Below, one piece after another: positions 1 through 6,474 of a stretch of 7,711 bases of DNA. The notes beneath the pieces are model-generated. The model searched no databases, was not told the DNA's origin, and worked only from the letters and a program-made list of their open reading frames with translations. A program made the position numbers and the translations under genes. Every line of letters begins with the position of its first letter. Positions within the stretch are counted from its first letter, which is position 1. Origin of the DNA: an uncultured Treponema sp. Its GTDB lineage: Bacteria > Spirochaetota > Spirochaetia > Treponematales > Treponemataceae. The stretch covers positions 1 to 7,711 of the forward strand of contig CAMNHD010000060.1 of assembly GCA_946538875.1 (NCBI GenBank), given 5' to 3'.

Positions 1-33
1 TGACCATCTTTTCTGGCTGCGCAAGCTTGACTG

Positions 34-39
34 AAGGAG
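34..39 (+). promoter_or_regulatory. Shine-Dalgarno site of the GH32 gene
   Basis: The hexamer AAGGAG lies 5 bases before the ATG at 45. It is the strongest ribosome binding site in the window and decides the start of the GH32 gene in favour of 45 over an in-frame TTG at 27. Confidence 0.75.
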
Positions 40-44
40 CTTCT

Positions 45-1484
45 ATGGAATCATGGAAAGCAGTTGACTATGAACTTTACCCTACGCCGGACGACGCTTA
101 CGTTGCCGACGTAATGCCGATTGAAAATAACGGCAAACTTGAACTCTACTATTTGTATGAAACGGATCACAACATTCAGGCCTTTCATCCCATCCACAAA
201 TTTGAAACAAGCAATTTCTTTCAATATGAAGACCAGGGACTTGCTGTTCCCTGCGGTACAGCCAACGAACCGGATGTGGCCATAGGAACAGGCTCAATCA
301 TCAAGGCAAAGGACGGACTTTACCACTGCTTCTACACAGGACACAACGACAGCTTTGCAGCCCAGGGTAAGCCCAGGGAATGTGTGCTCCACGCCACCAG
401 CCGCGATGCAATCACATGGGAAAAACACTTTGGCGAAGTTCTTTATGCACCCGAAGGATATTCCAACAATGACTTCCGCGACCCCCAGGTTCTTTGGAGC
501 GATTACGACGACTGTTACTGGCTTCTGGTTGCCACAAGGGAAGAGGCAAACGGCGGTATCGTTGCAAAGTTCACGTCGGACGACCTTACCCACTGGACAT
601 TCAAAGGTCCGCTTTACGCCCCCCACAAACAGTACATGCTGGAGTGCCCTGATTTGTTCAAGATGGGAGACCACTACTACCTTTTCTACAGCTGGGACTG
701 CGTTACCTACTATGCTGTCGGCAAGACTCTGAACGGCCCCTTTACAGCACCAAAAGACAACGTTCTTGACGGAACAAACTTTATCTTCTATGCTGCAAAA
801 ACTGCTGAGCTTAATGGCAAACGCTACCTCTGCGGATGGCTGGGCCGCTCAGAGGACAAGGGCTATGACAGCGGAAAATATCAGTGGGCAGGAAACATGC
901 TCATCCATCAGCTTGTCCAGCACGAAGACGGTTCTCTGGGTGTAAGGATGCCAGAAAGCATTGTGGACCATTTCCCGGCAACAAAGGAAGTGCTTACAGG
1001 CCTAAGCGAAGGTGACGTTGAAGCAGCAGGCGGCAAATACAAACTGTCTGCCCAGAAAAAAGGATTTGCGGCCCTTGACCTGGGTGTAAGGGAAGCTTCC
1101 ATGCTCCTTGAGTGTGACGTTACGATCGGCCAGGACGGAATGGCGGGCTTTGCATTCGGAAATCCCAAGAAGGGATTTAAAAGCTACAGCGCCCTCACCC
1201 TTAACGCAAAGAAGGGGTATATCCATTACGAAGGCTACAAGCTGGGCGGCTTTGAAAACATCTTTTCTTCCGAACCTTACGCCAAGACAAAATTCGACTT
1301 TAAGCCGGGGACAAAACACCATATCACGCTGGTGGCAGAAAACGAGATTGTTGTGCTCTACATTGACAATGCAAAAGTTCTGAGCAACCGAATCTACAAG
1401 TCAATAAACGGAGCACACATCGCCCTCTTTGCGGCAGGTTCAGAGGCAACTTTTGAAAATCTGACCGTCAAAGTGCCGGAATAA
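45..1484 (+). CDS. GH32 beta-fructosidase (sucrose/fructan hydrolase)
   Basis: This 479-residue protein belongs to glycoside hydrolase family 32, which cleaves terminal fructose from sucrose, levan or inulin-type oligosaccharides with retention. Counting from the ATG at 45, the three family acidic motifs are visible: Asp22 in VADVMPI (predicted nucleophile), Arg145-Asp146-Pro147 in NDFRDPQV (transition-state stabiliser) and Glu200-Cys201-Pro202 in LECPDLF (predicted acid/base). A five-bladed propeller should fill about residues 10-310, followed by a C-terminal beta-sandwich to 479. The first motif is not the classical WMNDPNG form but the ADVMPI variant of a GH32 subgroup. No signal peptide follows this start, so a cytoplasmic enzyme is inferred, matching the fructokinase downstream. 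The frame stays open to the left edge, so an upstream, exported start is not excluded. Exact substrate cannot be read from sequence; sacA/scrB-type naming is avoided for that reason. Confidence 0.9.
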   Translation: MESWKAVDYELYPTPDDAYVADVMPIENNGKLELYYLYETDHNIQAFHPIHKFETSNFFQYEDQGLAVPCGTANEPDVAIGTGSIIKAKDGLYHCFYTGHNDSFAAQGKPRECVLHATSRDAITWEKHFGEVLYAPEGYSNNDFRDPQVLWSDYDDCYWLLVATREEANGGIVAKFTSDDLTHWTFKGPLYAPHKQYMLECPDLFKMGDHYYLFYSWDCVTYYAVGKTLNGPFTAPKDNVLDGTNFIFYAAKTAELNGKRYLCGWLGRSEDKGYDSGKYQWAGNMLIHQLVQHEDGSLGVRMPESIVDHFPATKEVLTGLSEGDVEAAGGKYKLSAQKKGFAALDLGVREASMLLECDVTIGQDGMAGFAFGNPKKGFKSYSALTLNAKKGYIHYEGYKLGGFENIFSSEPYAKTKFDFKPGTKHHITLVAENEIVVLYIDNAKVLSNRIYKSINGAHIALFAAGSEATFENLTVKVPE

Positions 1485-1499
1485 AATGCAAAAAAAATT

Positions 1500-1531
1500 A
1501 TTGTGCATTTGACACAATTTTTATTGTGTAT
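1500..1531 (+). promoter_or_regulatory. Candidate LacI-type operator: overlapping ATTGTG palindromes
   Basis: Three copies of one half-site occur in 32 bases. ATTGTG at 1500-1505 faces CACAAT at 1513-1518 with a 7-base gap. The same right arm, extended to ACACAAT (1512-1518), faces ATTGTGT (1523-1529) across TTTT, a perfect 7-bp inverted repeat. ATTGTGCATT and ATTGTGTATT also form a direct repeat 23 bases apart. The block overlaps the candidate -35 box and spacer of the regulator gene that follows, as expected for autorepression. That the adjacent LacI-family protein binds here is inference. A terminator reading is less likely because no T-run follows the hairpin. Confidence 0.55.
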
Positions 1532-1537
1532 TACATT
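1509..1537 (+). promoter_or_regulatory. Candidate sigma-70 promoter of the LacI-family gene
   Basis: A perfect -35 box TTGACA (1509-1514) is followed by a 17-base spacer and a weaker -10 box TACATT (1532-1537, 4 of 6 consensus bases). Transcription would then begin around 1543-1546, that is at or beside the ATG at 1544. The -10 is imperfect, so the promoter call rests mainly on the -35 box, the spacing and the position. Confidence 0.45.
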
Positions 1538-1543
1538 TAAGGT

Positions 1544-2599
1544 ATGCCAAGAAAAGTAACACTACAAGACATTGCGAACGAAATGGGGCTTTCCCGGAAC
1601 ACAGTTTCCAAAGCCATAAACGGAACTGGAATCATAGCAGATTCAACCCGGGACTCCATAATCAGGAAGGCTCAGGAGATGGGCTACAAACTCTTCTCCC
1701 TGCCTTCTTCCGCAAGAGATGAAAATACAGATGCAGACTCTCCCAAGGAACTGGTTCTCCTGACAGGAGGCGCTTTGGGAGGCTCCCACTTCTCCACAAG
1801 GATGCTGGACGAGATGCAGCTTGAAGCGTCAAGGCTGGGCTACGGCTTTGCCATGTACAGGGTGCTTCCTCAGGAAAAAGAAGCCTGCCGTCTTCCCGCC
1901 AACTTTGACATCAGGCGGGCAGCAGGAATCTTCTGCGTGGAAATGTTCGACAAGCCCTACAGCCAGATGCTCTGCTCCCTGGACATTCCCCTGGTCTTCA
2001 TTGACTCCGCGGTGACATTCGACGAAAAGCCGCTGGAAGCAGACCTGCTTTTGATGGGAAACAGAAGCGGCATCTATCACTTTGTCCAGGAGATGAAAAA
2101 CCGTGGCAAAAAGGAAATAGGTTTTGTCGGCGAGGCCATGCACTGTATGTCTTTTTACGAAAGGTATGAAGCCTACATGGGAGCACTGAGGCTCTTCGGT
2201 CTTCCTTTTAACGAAGACTGGTGCCTTACACATTCGTCCGACGGAAAGAGCTATCCTTCCCATGATGAATACATCGCCTATTTGGAAAAAGAAATGGGAA
2301 AGTGGAAAAGTTTTCCCTCCGTCATTCTCTGCGCAAATGATTTTGTGGCCATGGATGTAATTCAGGTTTTAAAGAAGCTTGGAGTCTCTTCCCCAAAAGA
2401 CGTGTTTCTCTGCGGCTTTGATGATGCGCCGGAATCAAAAATCATAACACCGGCCCTCACCACAATCCACATCCACGCCCGGGACATGGGAAAGGCTGCC
2501 ATAAGCATGATTCTTTCCAGGCTGAAAAATCCTGAAGCCAGCTTCAGAACTGTCTATGTAGAAAGCACTCTGGTGTACCGTGAATCCACGGGAGACTAG
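1544..2599 (+). CDS. LacI-family transcriptional regulator of the fructoside cluster
   Basis: This 351-residue protein has the standard LacI/GalR layout. An N-terminal helix-turn-helix occupies about residues 5-26, with recognition helix SRNTVSKAIN at 17-26. A periplasmic-binding-protein-like effector domain follows from about 68 to 350, with family landmarks near the C terminus: ILCANDFVAMDV, CGFDDAP, PALTTIHI and LVYREST. Being placed between a GH32 enzyme and a fructokinase, it most likely senses a fructose-containing sugar or fructose phosphate and controls these genes; that is inference. Only AAGG one base before the ATG could act as ribosome binding site, too close to work normally, so translation may be leaderless. 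The start is fixed by the usual position of the HTH. Oddly, the segment after the HTH (about 53-67) is polar and lacks the usual PNxxAR hinge-helix pattern. The stop lies 5 bases before the kinase gene, so the two are probably coupled. Confidence 0.93.
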   Translation: MPRKVTLQDIANEMGLSRNTVSKAINGTGIIADSTRDSIIRKAQEMGYKLFSLPSSARDENTDADSPKELVLLTGGALGGSHFSTRMLDEMQLEASRLGYGFAMYRVLPQEKEACRLPANFDIRRAAGIFCVEMFDKPYSQMLCSLDIPLVFIDSAVTFDEKPLEADLLLMGNRSGIYHFVQEMKNRGKKEIGFVGEAMHCMSFYERYEAYMGALRLFGLPFNEDWCLTHSSDGKSYPSHDEYIAYLEKEMGKWKSFPSVILCANDFVAMDVIQVLKKLGVSSPKDVFLCGFDDAPESKIITPALTTIHIHARDMGKAAISMILSRLKNPEASFRTVYVESTLVYRESTGD

Positions 2600-2604
2600 T
2601 TACT

Positions 2605-3582
2605 ATGGAAAAAAAAATTGACCTTGCCGCCTTGGGGGAAATCCTCATTGACTTTACTTACGCAGGAAAATCTGCCGATGGCAAAAATCTCTTTGAAGAA
2701 AACCCGGGTGGAGCACCTGCAAACTGTGCAGCCGCCCTTGCCAAGCTTGGGGGAAAAAGCGCCTTTATCGGAATGACCGGCGAAGACTCCTTTGGCAAAG
2801 ACCTCAAGGCCTGCCTTGAATCTTTGGAAATAAACACCAGTGGGCTTTGCAGCACAGCCAGTCAGCACACAACCCTTGCCTTCGTAAGCCTTGACGAAAG
2901 GGGAGAGAGACATTTTTCTTTTTGCAGGAACCCAGGGGCAGACACACAGCTTTCCCCGGAAGACTTGAATCTTGACATTCTGCAAAACACAAAATTCCTC
3001 CACATAGGTTCCCTTTCCCTTACCGACGAACCGGCAAAGTCTGCAACGGAAACCGCTGTCTCCATTGTAAAAAAAGCAGGGGGCTTTGTTTCCTACGACC
3101 CCAACTACAGGGAAGCCCTTTGGAAAAATAGAAGCGATGCCCTGCCACTGATAAAGTCCATGCTGAAACACGCCGACCTGGTAAAAATCTCGGAAGAAGA
3201 ACTTGCCCTTCTTTATGGCAGCAGTCCTGATGAGGGCGCAGAAACAATTCTCAGGGAAGGGCCAAGGCTTGTGCTGATTACATTGGGAGCACAGGGTGTT
3301 TTTTATGCCTGCAGAAAAATTGACGGCAGCATAATGAAAGGGAATGTGGGCACAAAGAAAGTGCAGGTTGCGGACACAACGGGAGCAGGTGACTCTTTTA
3401 ACGGAGGCCTTCTCTACCGGCTTACCAGAAGGGAGGAGCCCTTTGCATTCAGCAGGGAAGACTTGGAAAAAGACTTGGCCTTTGCAAATGCAGTGGCATC
3501 CATTTGTGTTACCCGCAGGGGAGCAATCCCAGCTTTGCCAACTTTGGAAGAAACCCAGGCCTTTTTGCAAAGGACATTATAG
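2605..3582 (+). CDS. scrK: Fructokinase, PfkB (ribokinase) family
   Basis: This 325-residue kinase transfers phosphate from ATP to free fructose, giving fructose 6-phosphate for glycolysis in the cytoplasm. Both PfkB-family signatures are present: the sugar-binding region with Asp16 in GEILIDF and Gly35-Gly36-Ala-Pro-Ala-Asn40, and the C-terminal DTTGAGD at 257-263, which forms the anion hole and carries the catalytic base Asp263. Length is typical for bacterial fructokinases. Start ATG is preceded by GGGAG at 2590-2594, inside the end of the regulator gene, so translation is probably coupled to it. Use of a fructokinase beside an enzyme that releases free fructose implies non-PTS uptake of the sugar, since a PTS would deliver a phosphorylated substrate. 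Family membership is clear; fructose rather than another ketose or 2-keto-3-deoxygluconate is inferred from the closeness of the motifs to ScrK proteins and from the GH32 neighbour. Confidence 0.88.
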   Translation: MEKKIDLAALGEILIDFTYAGKSADGKNLFEENPGGAPANCAAALAKLGGKSAFIGMTGEDSFGKDLKACLESLEINTSGLCSTASQHTTLAFVSLDERGERHFSFCRNPGADTQLSPEDLNLDILQNTKFLHIGSLSLTDEPAKSATETAVSIVKKAGGFVSYDPNYREALWKNRSDALPLIKSMLKHADLVKISEEELALLYGSSPDEGAETILREGPRLVLITLGAQGVFYACRKIDGSIMKGNVGTKKVQVADTTGAGDSFNGGLLYRLTRREEPFAFSREDLEKDLAFANAVASICVTRRGAIPALPTLEETQAFLQRTL

Positions 3583-3586
3583 GGCA

Positions 3587-3604
3587 TTTGCAGAGTTTGC
3601 AGAC
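3587..3604 (+). repeat. Two tandem 9-base units
   Basis: TTTGCAGAG is followed directly by TTTGCAGAC, 8 of 9 bases alike, just after the fructokinase stop. Two units are too few to call a variable-number tandem repeat; no function is apparent. Confidence 0.5.
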
Positions 3605-3663
3605 GCATGACCCGATAGTCTTATTCAGAAAATACGTTTTGCAAAACTCCTGAAAGAATTCCC

Positions 3664-3709
3664 GGGAGAGCGGCAGGCAACGAGCCTCCTGAAGCTTTGC
3701 TGCCCTCCC
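3664..3709 (+). other. Long interrupted stem-loop in the gap after scrK
   Basis: GGGAG (3664-3668) pairs with CTCCC (3705-3709) and GGCAG (3672-3676) pairs with CTGCC (3700-3704), leaving AGC bulged on the left side; CAA (3678-3680) and TTG (3697-3699) can extend the stem after a bulged G. The structure is GC-rich and stands out from the AT-rich sequence around it. No T-run follows, so a simple intrinsic terminator is unlikely. It could protect the 3' end of the sugar-operon mRNA or be the core of the dispersed repeat listed at 3671-3752. Confidence 0.5.
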
Positions 3710-3752
3710 ATTTGCGGGAAACCCTTGCAGTAAAAGACCTCGCACTAGATTT
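3671..3752 (+). repeat. Intergenic repeat, copy A
   Basis: This stretch matches 6382-6474 in collinear blocks: 3671-3693 against 6382-6404 (18 of 23 bases alike, including CGGCAG, CAAC and CCTGAA), CTGCCCT at 3700-3706 against 6418-6424, and 3740-3752 against 6462-6474 (11 of 13 alike, including TCGCAC and ATTT). The blocks keep order and orientation, with small gaps between. Both copies are in non-coding DNA after a gene end and both carry a GGCAG/CTGCC stem. I infer a diverged, dispersed intergenic repeat family. The remaining gap from 3583 to 3795 holds only the tandem 9-mers, the hairpin and a weak promoter candidate; no gene is supported. Confidence 0.5.
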
Positions 3753-3761
3753 TTCTTCACT

Positions 3762-3767
3762 TATTAT
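3762..3767 (+). promoter_or_regulatory. Weak -10 promoter candidate for the lipoprotein gene
   Basis: TATTAT lies in an AT-rich tract 28 bases before the lipoprotein ATG. The -35 position 17 bases upstream (CTCGCA) is poor. It is listed because a promoter is expected between the sugar cluster and this unrelated gene pair. Confidence 0.2.
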
Positions 3768-3786
3768 TTAAACTCTAAGCAAAAGC

Positions 3787-3790
3787 GAGG
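3787..3790 (+). promoter_or_regulatory. Shine-Dalgarno site of the lipoprotein gene
   Basis: GAGG ends 5 bases before the ATG at 3796, favouring that start over the in-frame GTG at 3790, which would overlap the site itself. The surrounding GCGAGGT (3785-3791) is exactly complementary in inverted order to ACCTCGC at 3737-3743, so it might be occluded by a long-loop hairpin. Confidence 0.6.
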
Positions 3791-3795
3791 TGCAA

Positions 3796-5631
3796 ATGAA
3801 AAGTAAAAAATTCCTTCTATTATCCTTCCTAGTTTTATGCTTAGCCGCAACATTCTTTTTTGGCTGCAAAGAAAAGGAAAGTCCCCAGTTTGAATACAAA
3901 AGCTTCCCCACAAACAAAAATGGCTACAGCATCTATTCAACATACTGGCAAAGCACGGACAAAAAAATATATTTTCAACTTAACAGCATGGAAACGAAAA
4001 GCCCCCGTTACTCCATGTTCATCGGAAGCGGCAGCCCCTTTGCCACAGGAAACAGTCATTATGCCGAAAGCAAAGACGGAAAAAAAATTTACATAGTCCT
4101 GGAAGCACCGGAAAAAGAAAAAATAGATTTTGCCAAATGCGACGGCCCAGACGAAAAAAAACAGGAAGAACTGGAATACATGTTTCCAGATGGAAAAGAC
4201 TGCATCTTGCGCTACGAGCCAGACTATACCGAGCTGGAAGCAAAAGGAGCCTTTGTCTACAAGGACAGCGCTTTTTTTCACCAGGCCTATTCACAAATAC
4301 TTTCCGAAGGAGACAAAACAAGAGTAAAAAGCAAAGGCAAAGTCTACGACGCAATATATATAGATGAAAAAAACTTCACGCCAAAAAGCAGGGCCGTTGC
4401 CTACGAGGAGCCTGATGAAAAAAGCCCCAGGCGCAGCATGGTTCCCCCAAACTGGAGCTACTATTCTGCCGACAAAAAAGTGACAGTGCTGAAAACTGAG
4501 CGAAGCGAAAGCTGGTACCACGGAGTTACCCTTCCCATAAAAGCAAGGACAGAAAAAAAATCAAAAGTCGGCGGCACAAGCGACTGGTGGTATTACGTAA
4601 AGCCCTTCAGGGGAGAAGAGGGCTTCTGGATTTTTGGTGCAGACATTGAACCTTGGGAAAATTCAAAGTCACAGGAATACAACGACTTTATCCTAAAGAG
4701 CGGACTGGAAGACGGCTACATAAAAGTCAGCGAAGTGGATTATTCACAATACCCCACAGACATGGACTATCTTTCCATCGGAGAAGAAGGTGAGAGTGAA
4801 CTCTTCTACAACGACAGCACAATTTATCTGGTCAACTCCTACACCCGTCACTTTGCAGCCTACCCCAGGAGCGCAATGGCAGCAGACAAGGACGGCTTTG
4901 TAAAATTCAAGTGGGGCAAGGAAGAAAACCAGCAGTATCTTTTCATTCTCGGAAAGCAGATTCACCAGTACTTTACAAACTTTAAAAATGACGGAAAGCT
5001 CAGCTATTCCGATGACGAAGAAGAGAATGTTCAGGGAAAGTACCACGACTATTATTTTAAAAACATTTCTGCAAGCTCATATTATTCCGAAACTCTTGGC
5101 GGAAGAAAAATTGAATACAAGCCTGCAAACCTTGGCCGCTGTTTTGAAATCGGCTGCCGCTGCCACCCCTACTGGTGGAACTATTCCCACATCCCTTGGG
5201 TGGAAGGGGCAGAGGGAAACGGAATCGGCGAATACATAGACATTGAGTTTACGGAAGAAATGGAAGGCATGTCAGTGCTGAACGGCTACACCGACCTTAA
5301 CAAACTCAAGCTCTACAAGGAAAATGCCAGGCTCAAGGACGTGACCATGACAGACCTTGCAAGCGGCAAAAGCTGGAGCGTTCACTTTGAAGACCAGGTC
5401 TATTTCAACTACATAGAATTTCCCCAAAAGACCACAAGAGTCCGCATGACAATCAGCAGCACCTACAGCGGCACAAAATATCAGGACACCTGTGTTTCCG
5501 CAGTCATCCCCTGCAAGAAAAATCCCGACGACTCAGGCAACAAGCAGGCAGTCAACGAACGGTTCAGGGAAATTGTAAGGGAATATACGGAAATCAGCCC
5601 GGAGGAACTGGCTAAAGACCTCTGGCCCTAA
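3796..5631 (+). CDS. Lipoprotein with SH3-like and discoidin-like (NADase-type glycan-binding) domains
   Basis: I cannot assign a specific gene name. The 611-residue protein opens with a clear lipoprotein signal: Lys2, Lys4 and Lys5, a hydrophobic stretch to Phe22, and a relaxed spirochaete-type lipobox FFGC with Cys24 as the lipidation site, so it should be membrane-anchored and face the periplasm or cell surface. Residues about 25-195 are rich in Lys, Asp and Glu with no domain I recognise. About 199-284 resembles a bacterial SH3-like fold (VTVLKTERSESWY, then WWYYVKPFRG and GFWIFGADI). About 426-572 matches the discoidin-like domain known as the NADase-type glycan-binding domain: GNGIGEYIDIEF, a VLNGY turn, KENARLKDV, and the closing YSGTKYQDTCVSAVIP. 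Glycan or cell-wall binding is therefore plausible, but no enzymatic motif is seen. Cys449, Cys454 and Cys456 form an unusual cluster inside this last domain. It precedes sfsA by 11 bases. Confidence 0.85.
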   Translation: MKSKKFLLLSFLVLCLAATFFFGCKEKESPQFEYKSFPTNKNGYSIYSTYWQSTDKKIYFQLNSMETKSPRYSMFIGSGSPFATGNSHYAESKDGKKIYIVLEAPEKEKIDFAKCDGPDEKKQEELEYMFPDGKDCILRYEPDYTELEAKGAFVYKDSAFFHQAYSQILSEGDKTRVKSKGKVYDAIYIDEKNFTPKSRAVAYEEPDEKSPRRSMVPPNWSYYSADKKVTVLKTERSESWYHGVTLPIKARTEKKSKVGGTSDWWYYVKPFRGEEGFWIFGADIEPWENSKSQEYNDFILKSGLEDGYIKVSEVDYSQYPTDMDYLSIGEEGESELFYNDSTIYLVNSYTRHFAAYPRSAMAADKDGFVKFKWGKEENQQYLFILGKQIHQYFTNFKNDGKLSYSDDEEENVQGKYHDYYFKNISASSYYSETLGGRKIEYKPANLGRCFEIGCRCHPYWWNYSHIPWVEGAEGNGIGEYIDIEFTEEMEGMSVLNGYTDLNKLKLYKENARLKDVTMTDLASGKSWSVHFEDQVYFNYIEFPQKTTRVRMTISSTYSGTKYQDTCVSAVIPCKKNPDDSGNKQAVNERFREIVREYTEISPEELAKDLWP

Positions 5632-5642
5632 GACAGCAAAAA

Positions 5643-6368
5643 ATGCGCTACGACAAAATCAGAAAGGCTCTTTTTCTTTCCCGCCCCAACCGCTTTATCG
5701 CAAAGGTGCTTCTTGACGGCAGGGAAGAAAGTGTCCATGTAAAAAACACAGGCCGCTGCAAGGAGCTTCTTCTTCCAAAGGCAAATGTTTACCTGCAGGA
5801 AAGCGACAATCCTGCAAGGCGAACAAAATATGATTTGGTCGCAGTGGAAAAACAAATTGAAAGGCAGAACAAAAAGCAAACCATCCTCGTCAATATGGAC
5901 AGCCAGGCCCCCAACAAGGTGGCAGCAGAATGGATTCGCTCAGACAAGAAACGCTTCCACAAAATTCTCAGCCTAAAGCCGGAGTTCACCTTGGGAGACT
6001 CCCGCTTCGATTTTTTTGTGGACTACCAGGCAGCCGACAGTTCAGTTCACAAAATGCTCATCGAAGTAAAAGGCTGCACTTTGGAGCAGGACGGCATCGT
6101 TCTTTTCCCCGACGCACCAACAGAGCGCGGCCTCAAGCATGTTCAGGAACTTACCGCCCTCCACAAAAGCGGCACTTACGAATGTATGATACTCATCATC
6201 GTCCAGCTGCAGGGGGCCTTATATTTTACCCCCAACCGCCAGACCCATGCAGACTTTGCCGACGCACTTCTCAAAGCAAAAGAGGCAGGTGTGGAAGTCT
6301 TGGCCTTAGAATGTTCCGTCAGCCCGGACAGCCTGAGCGTCAGCAAAGAAATCCCGGTCAGGCTCTAA
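5643..6368 (+). CDS. sfsA: SfsA family protein (sugar fermentation stimulation protein A homologue)
   Basis: This 241-residue protein aligns along its whole length with SfsA. Recognisable blocks are RPNRFIAKVLLDG near residue 14, HVKNTGRC at 32-39, VNMDSQAPNKVAAEWI, SRFDFFVD at 120-127, IEVKGCTLEQDG from 140 and FPDAPTERGLKHVQEL. Asp123 with Glu141-Val-Lys143 forms a PD-(D/E)xK nuclease-like constellation, and an OB-like N-terminal part is typical of the family. In Escherichia coli SfsA was linked to maltose metabolism gene expression and to DNA binding; its biochemical role is still unclear, so the name says little about function here. The start is set by family length, since no Shine-Dalgarno sequence precedes the ATG, only an A-rich AGCAAAAA. 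The 11-base gap to the lipoprotein gene and the lack of a terminator between them suggest one transcript with translation by coupling. Confidence 0.92.
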   Translation: MRYDKIRKALFLSRPNRFIAKVLLDGREESVHVKNTGRCKELLLPKANVYLQESDNPARRTKYDLVAVEKQIERQNKKQTILVNMDSQAPNKVAAEWIRSDKKRFHKILSLKPEFTLGDSRFDFFVDYQAADSSVHKMLIEVKGCTLEQDGIVLFPDAPTERGLKHVQELTALHKSGTYECMILIIVQLQGALYFTPNRQTHADFADALLKAKEAGVEVLALECSVSPDSLSVSKEIPVRL

Positions 6369-6381
6369 GCCCCTTGAATTG

Positions 6382-6474
6382 CGGCAGTCAACAGTCCCCC
6401 TGAACCAAAGATTCCTGCTGCCCTGAAAATTTTTTAAACCTTACGTCCGAGAAACCGAAAATCGCACAAAATTT
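6382..6474 (+). repeat. Intergenic repeat, copy B
   Basis: This is the second, AT-richer copy of the element at 3671-3752, in the same orientation, sharing CGGCAG-CAAC, CCTGAA, CTGCCCT and TCGCAC blocks in order. It begins 13 bases after the sfsA stop, and its far end (6441-6474) lies within the last codons of the minus-strand HAD gene. Insertions relative to copy A fall between the second and third blocks and between the third and fourth. The shared blocks are short, so the relationship needs a genome-wide search. Confidence 0.5.
6383..6435 (+). terminator. Weak intrinsic terminator candidate after sfsA
   Basis: GGCAG (6383-6387) pairs with CTGCC (6418-6422) and CAG (6392-6394) with CTG (6415-6417), with TCAA and one more A bulged on the left, and a run of six T at 6430-6435 follows 7 bases later. 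The stem is interrupted and the T-run is not adjacent, so efficiency is doubtful. Position between convergent genes supports a termination role. Confidence 0.3.

Noticed and set aside
27..29. TTG as the start of the GH32 gene
   Set aside because: It overlaps no ribosome site of its own, while AAGGAG lies between it and the well-placed ATG at 45.
1512..1529. ACACAAT-TTTT-ATTGTGT as an intrinsic terminator of the GH32 gene
   Set aside because: The stem is AT-rich and is followed by ATTACATTT instead of a T-run; overlap with a TTGACA promoter and the extra half-site favour an operator.
2596..3570. A 324-codon open frame on the minus strand opposite the fructokinase gene
   Set aside because: It mirrors the kinase gene codon for codon, its product has no recognisable domain, and the plus-strand protein has both PfkB signatures. 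The long frame is a by-product of codon use.
3509..3760. An 83-codon minus-strand frame through the gap after scrK
   Set aside because: It overlaps the end of scrK, has no clear ribosome site and translates the hairpin-rich repeat. It is more likely a shadow of the repeat element than a gene.
3790..3792. GTG as the start of the lipoprotein gene
   Set aside because: It overlaps the GAGG ribosome site; the ATG at 3796 has correct spacing and gives a normal basic signal-peptide N terminus.
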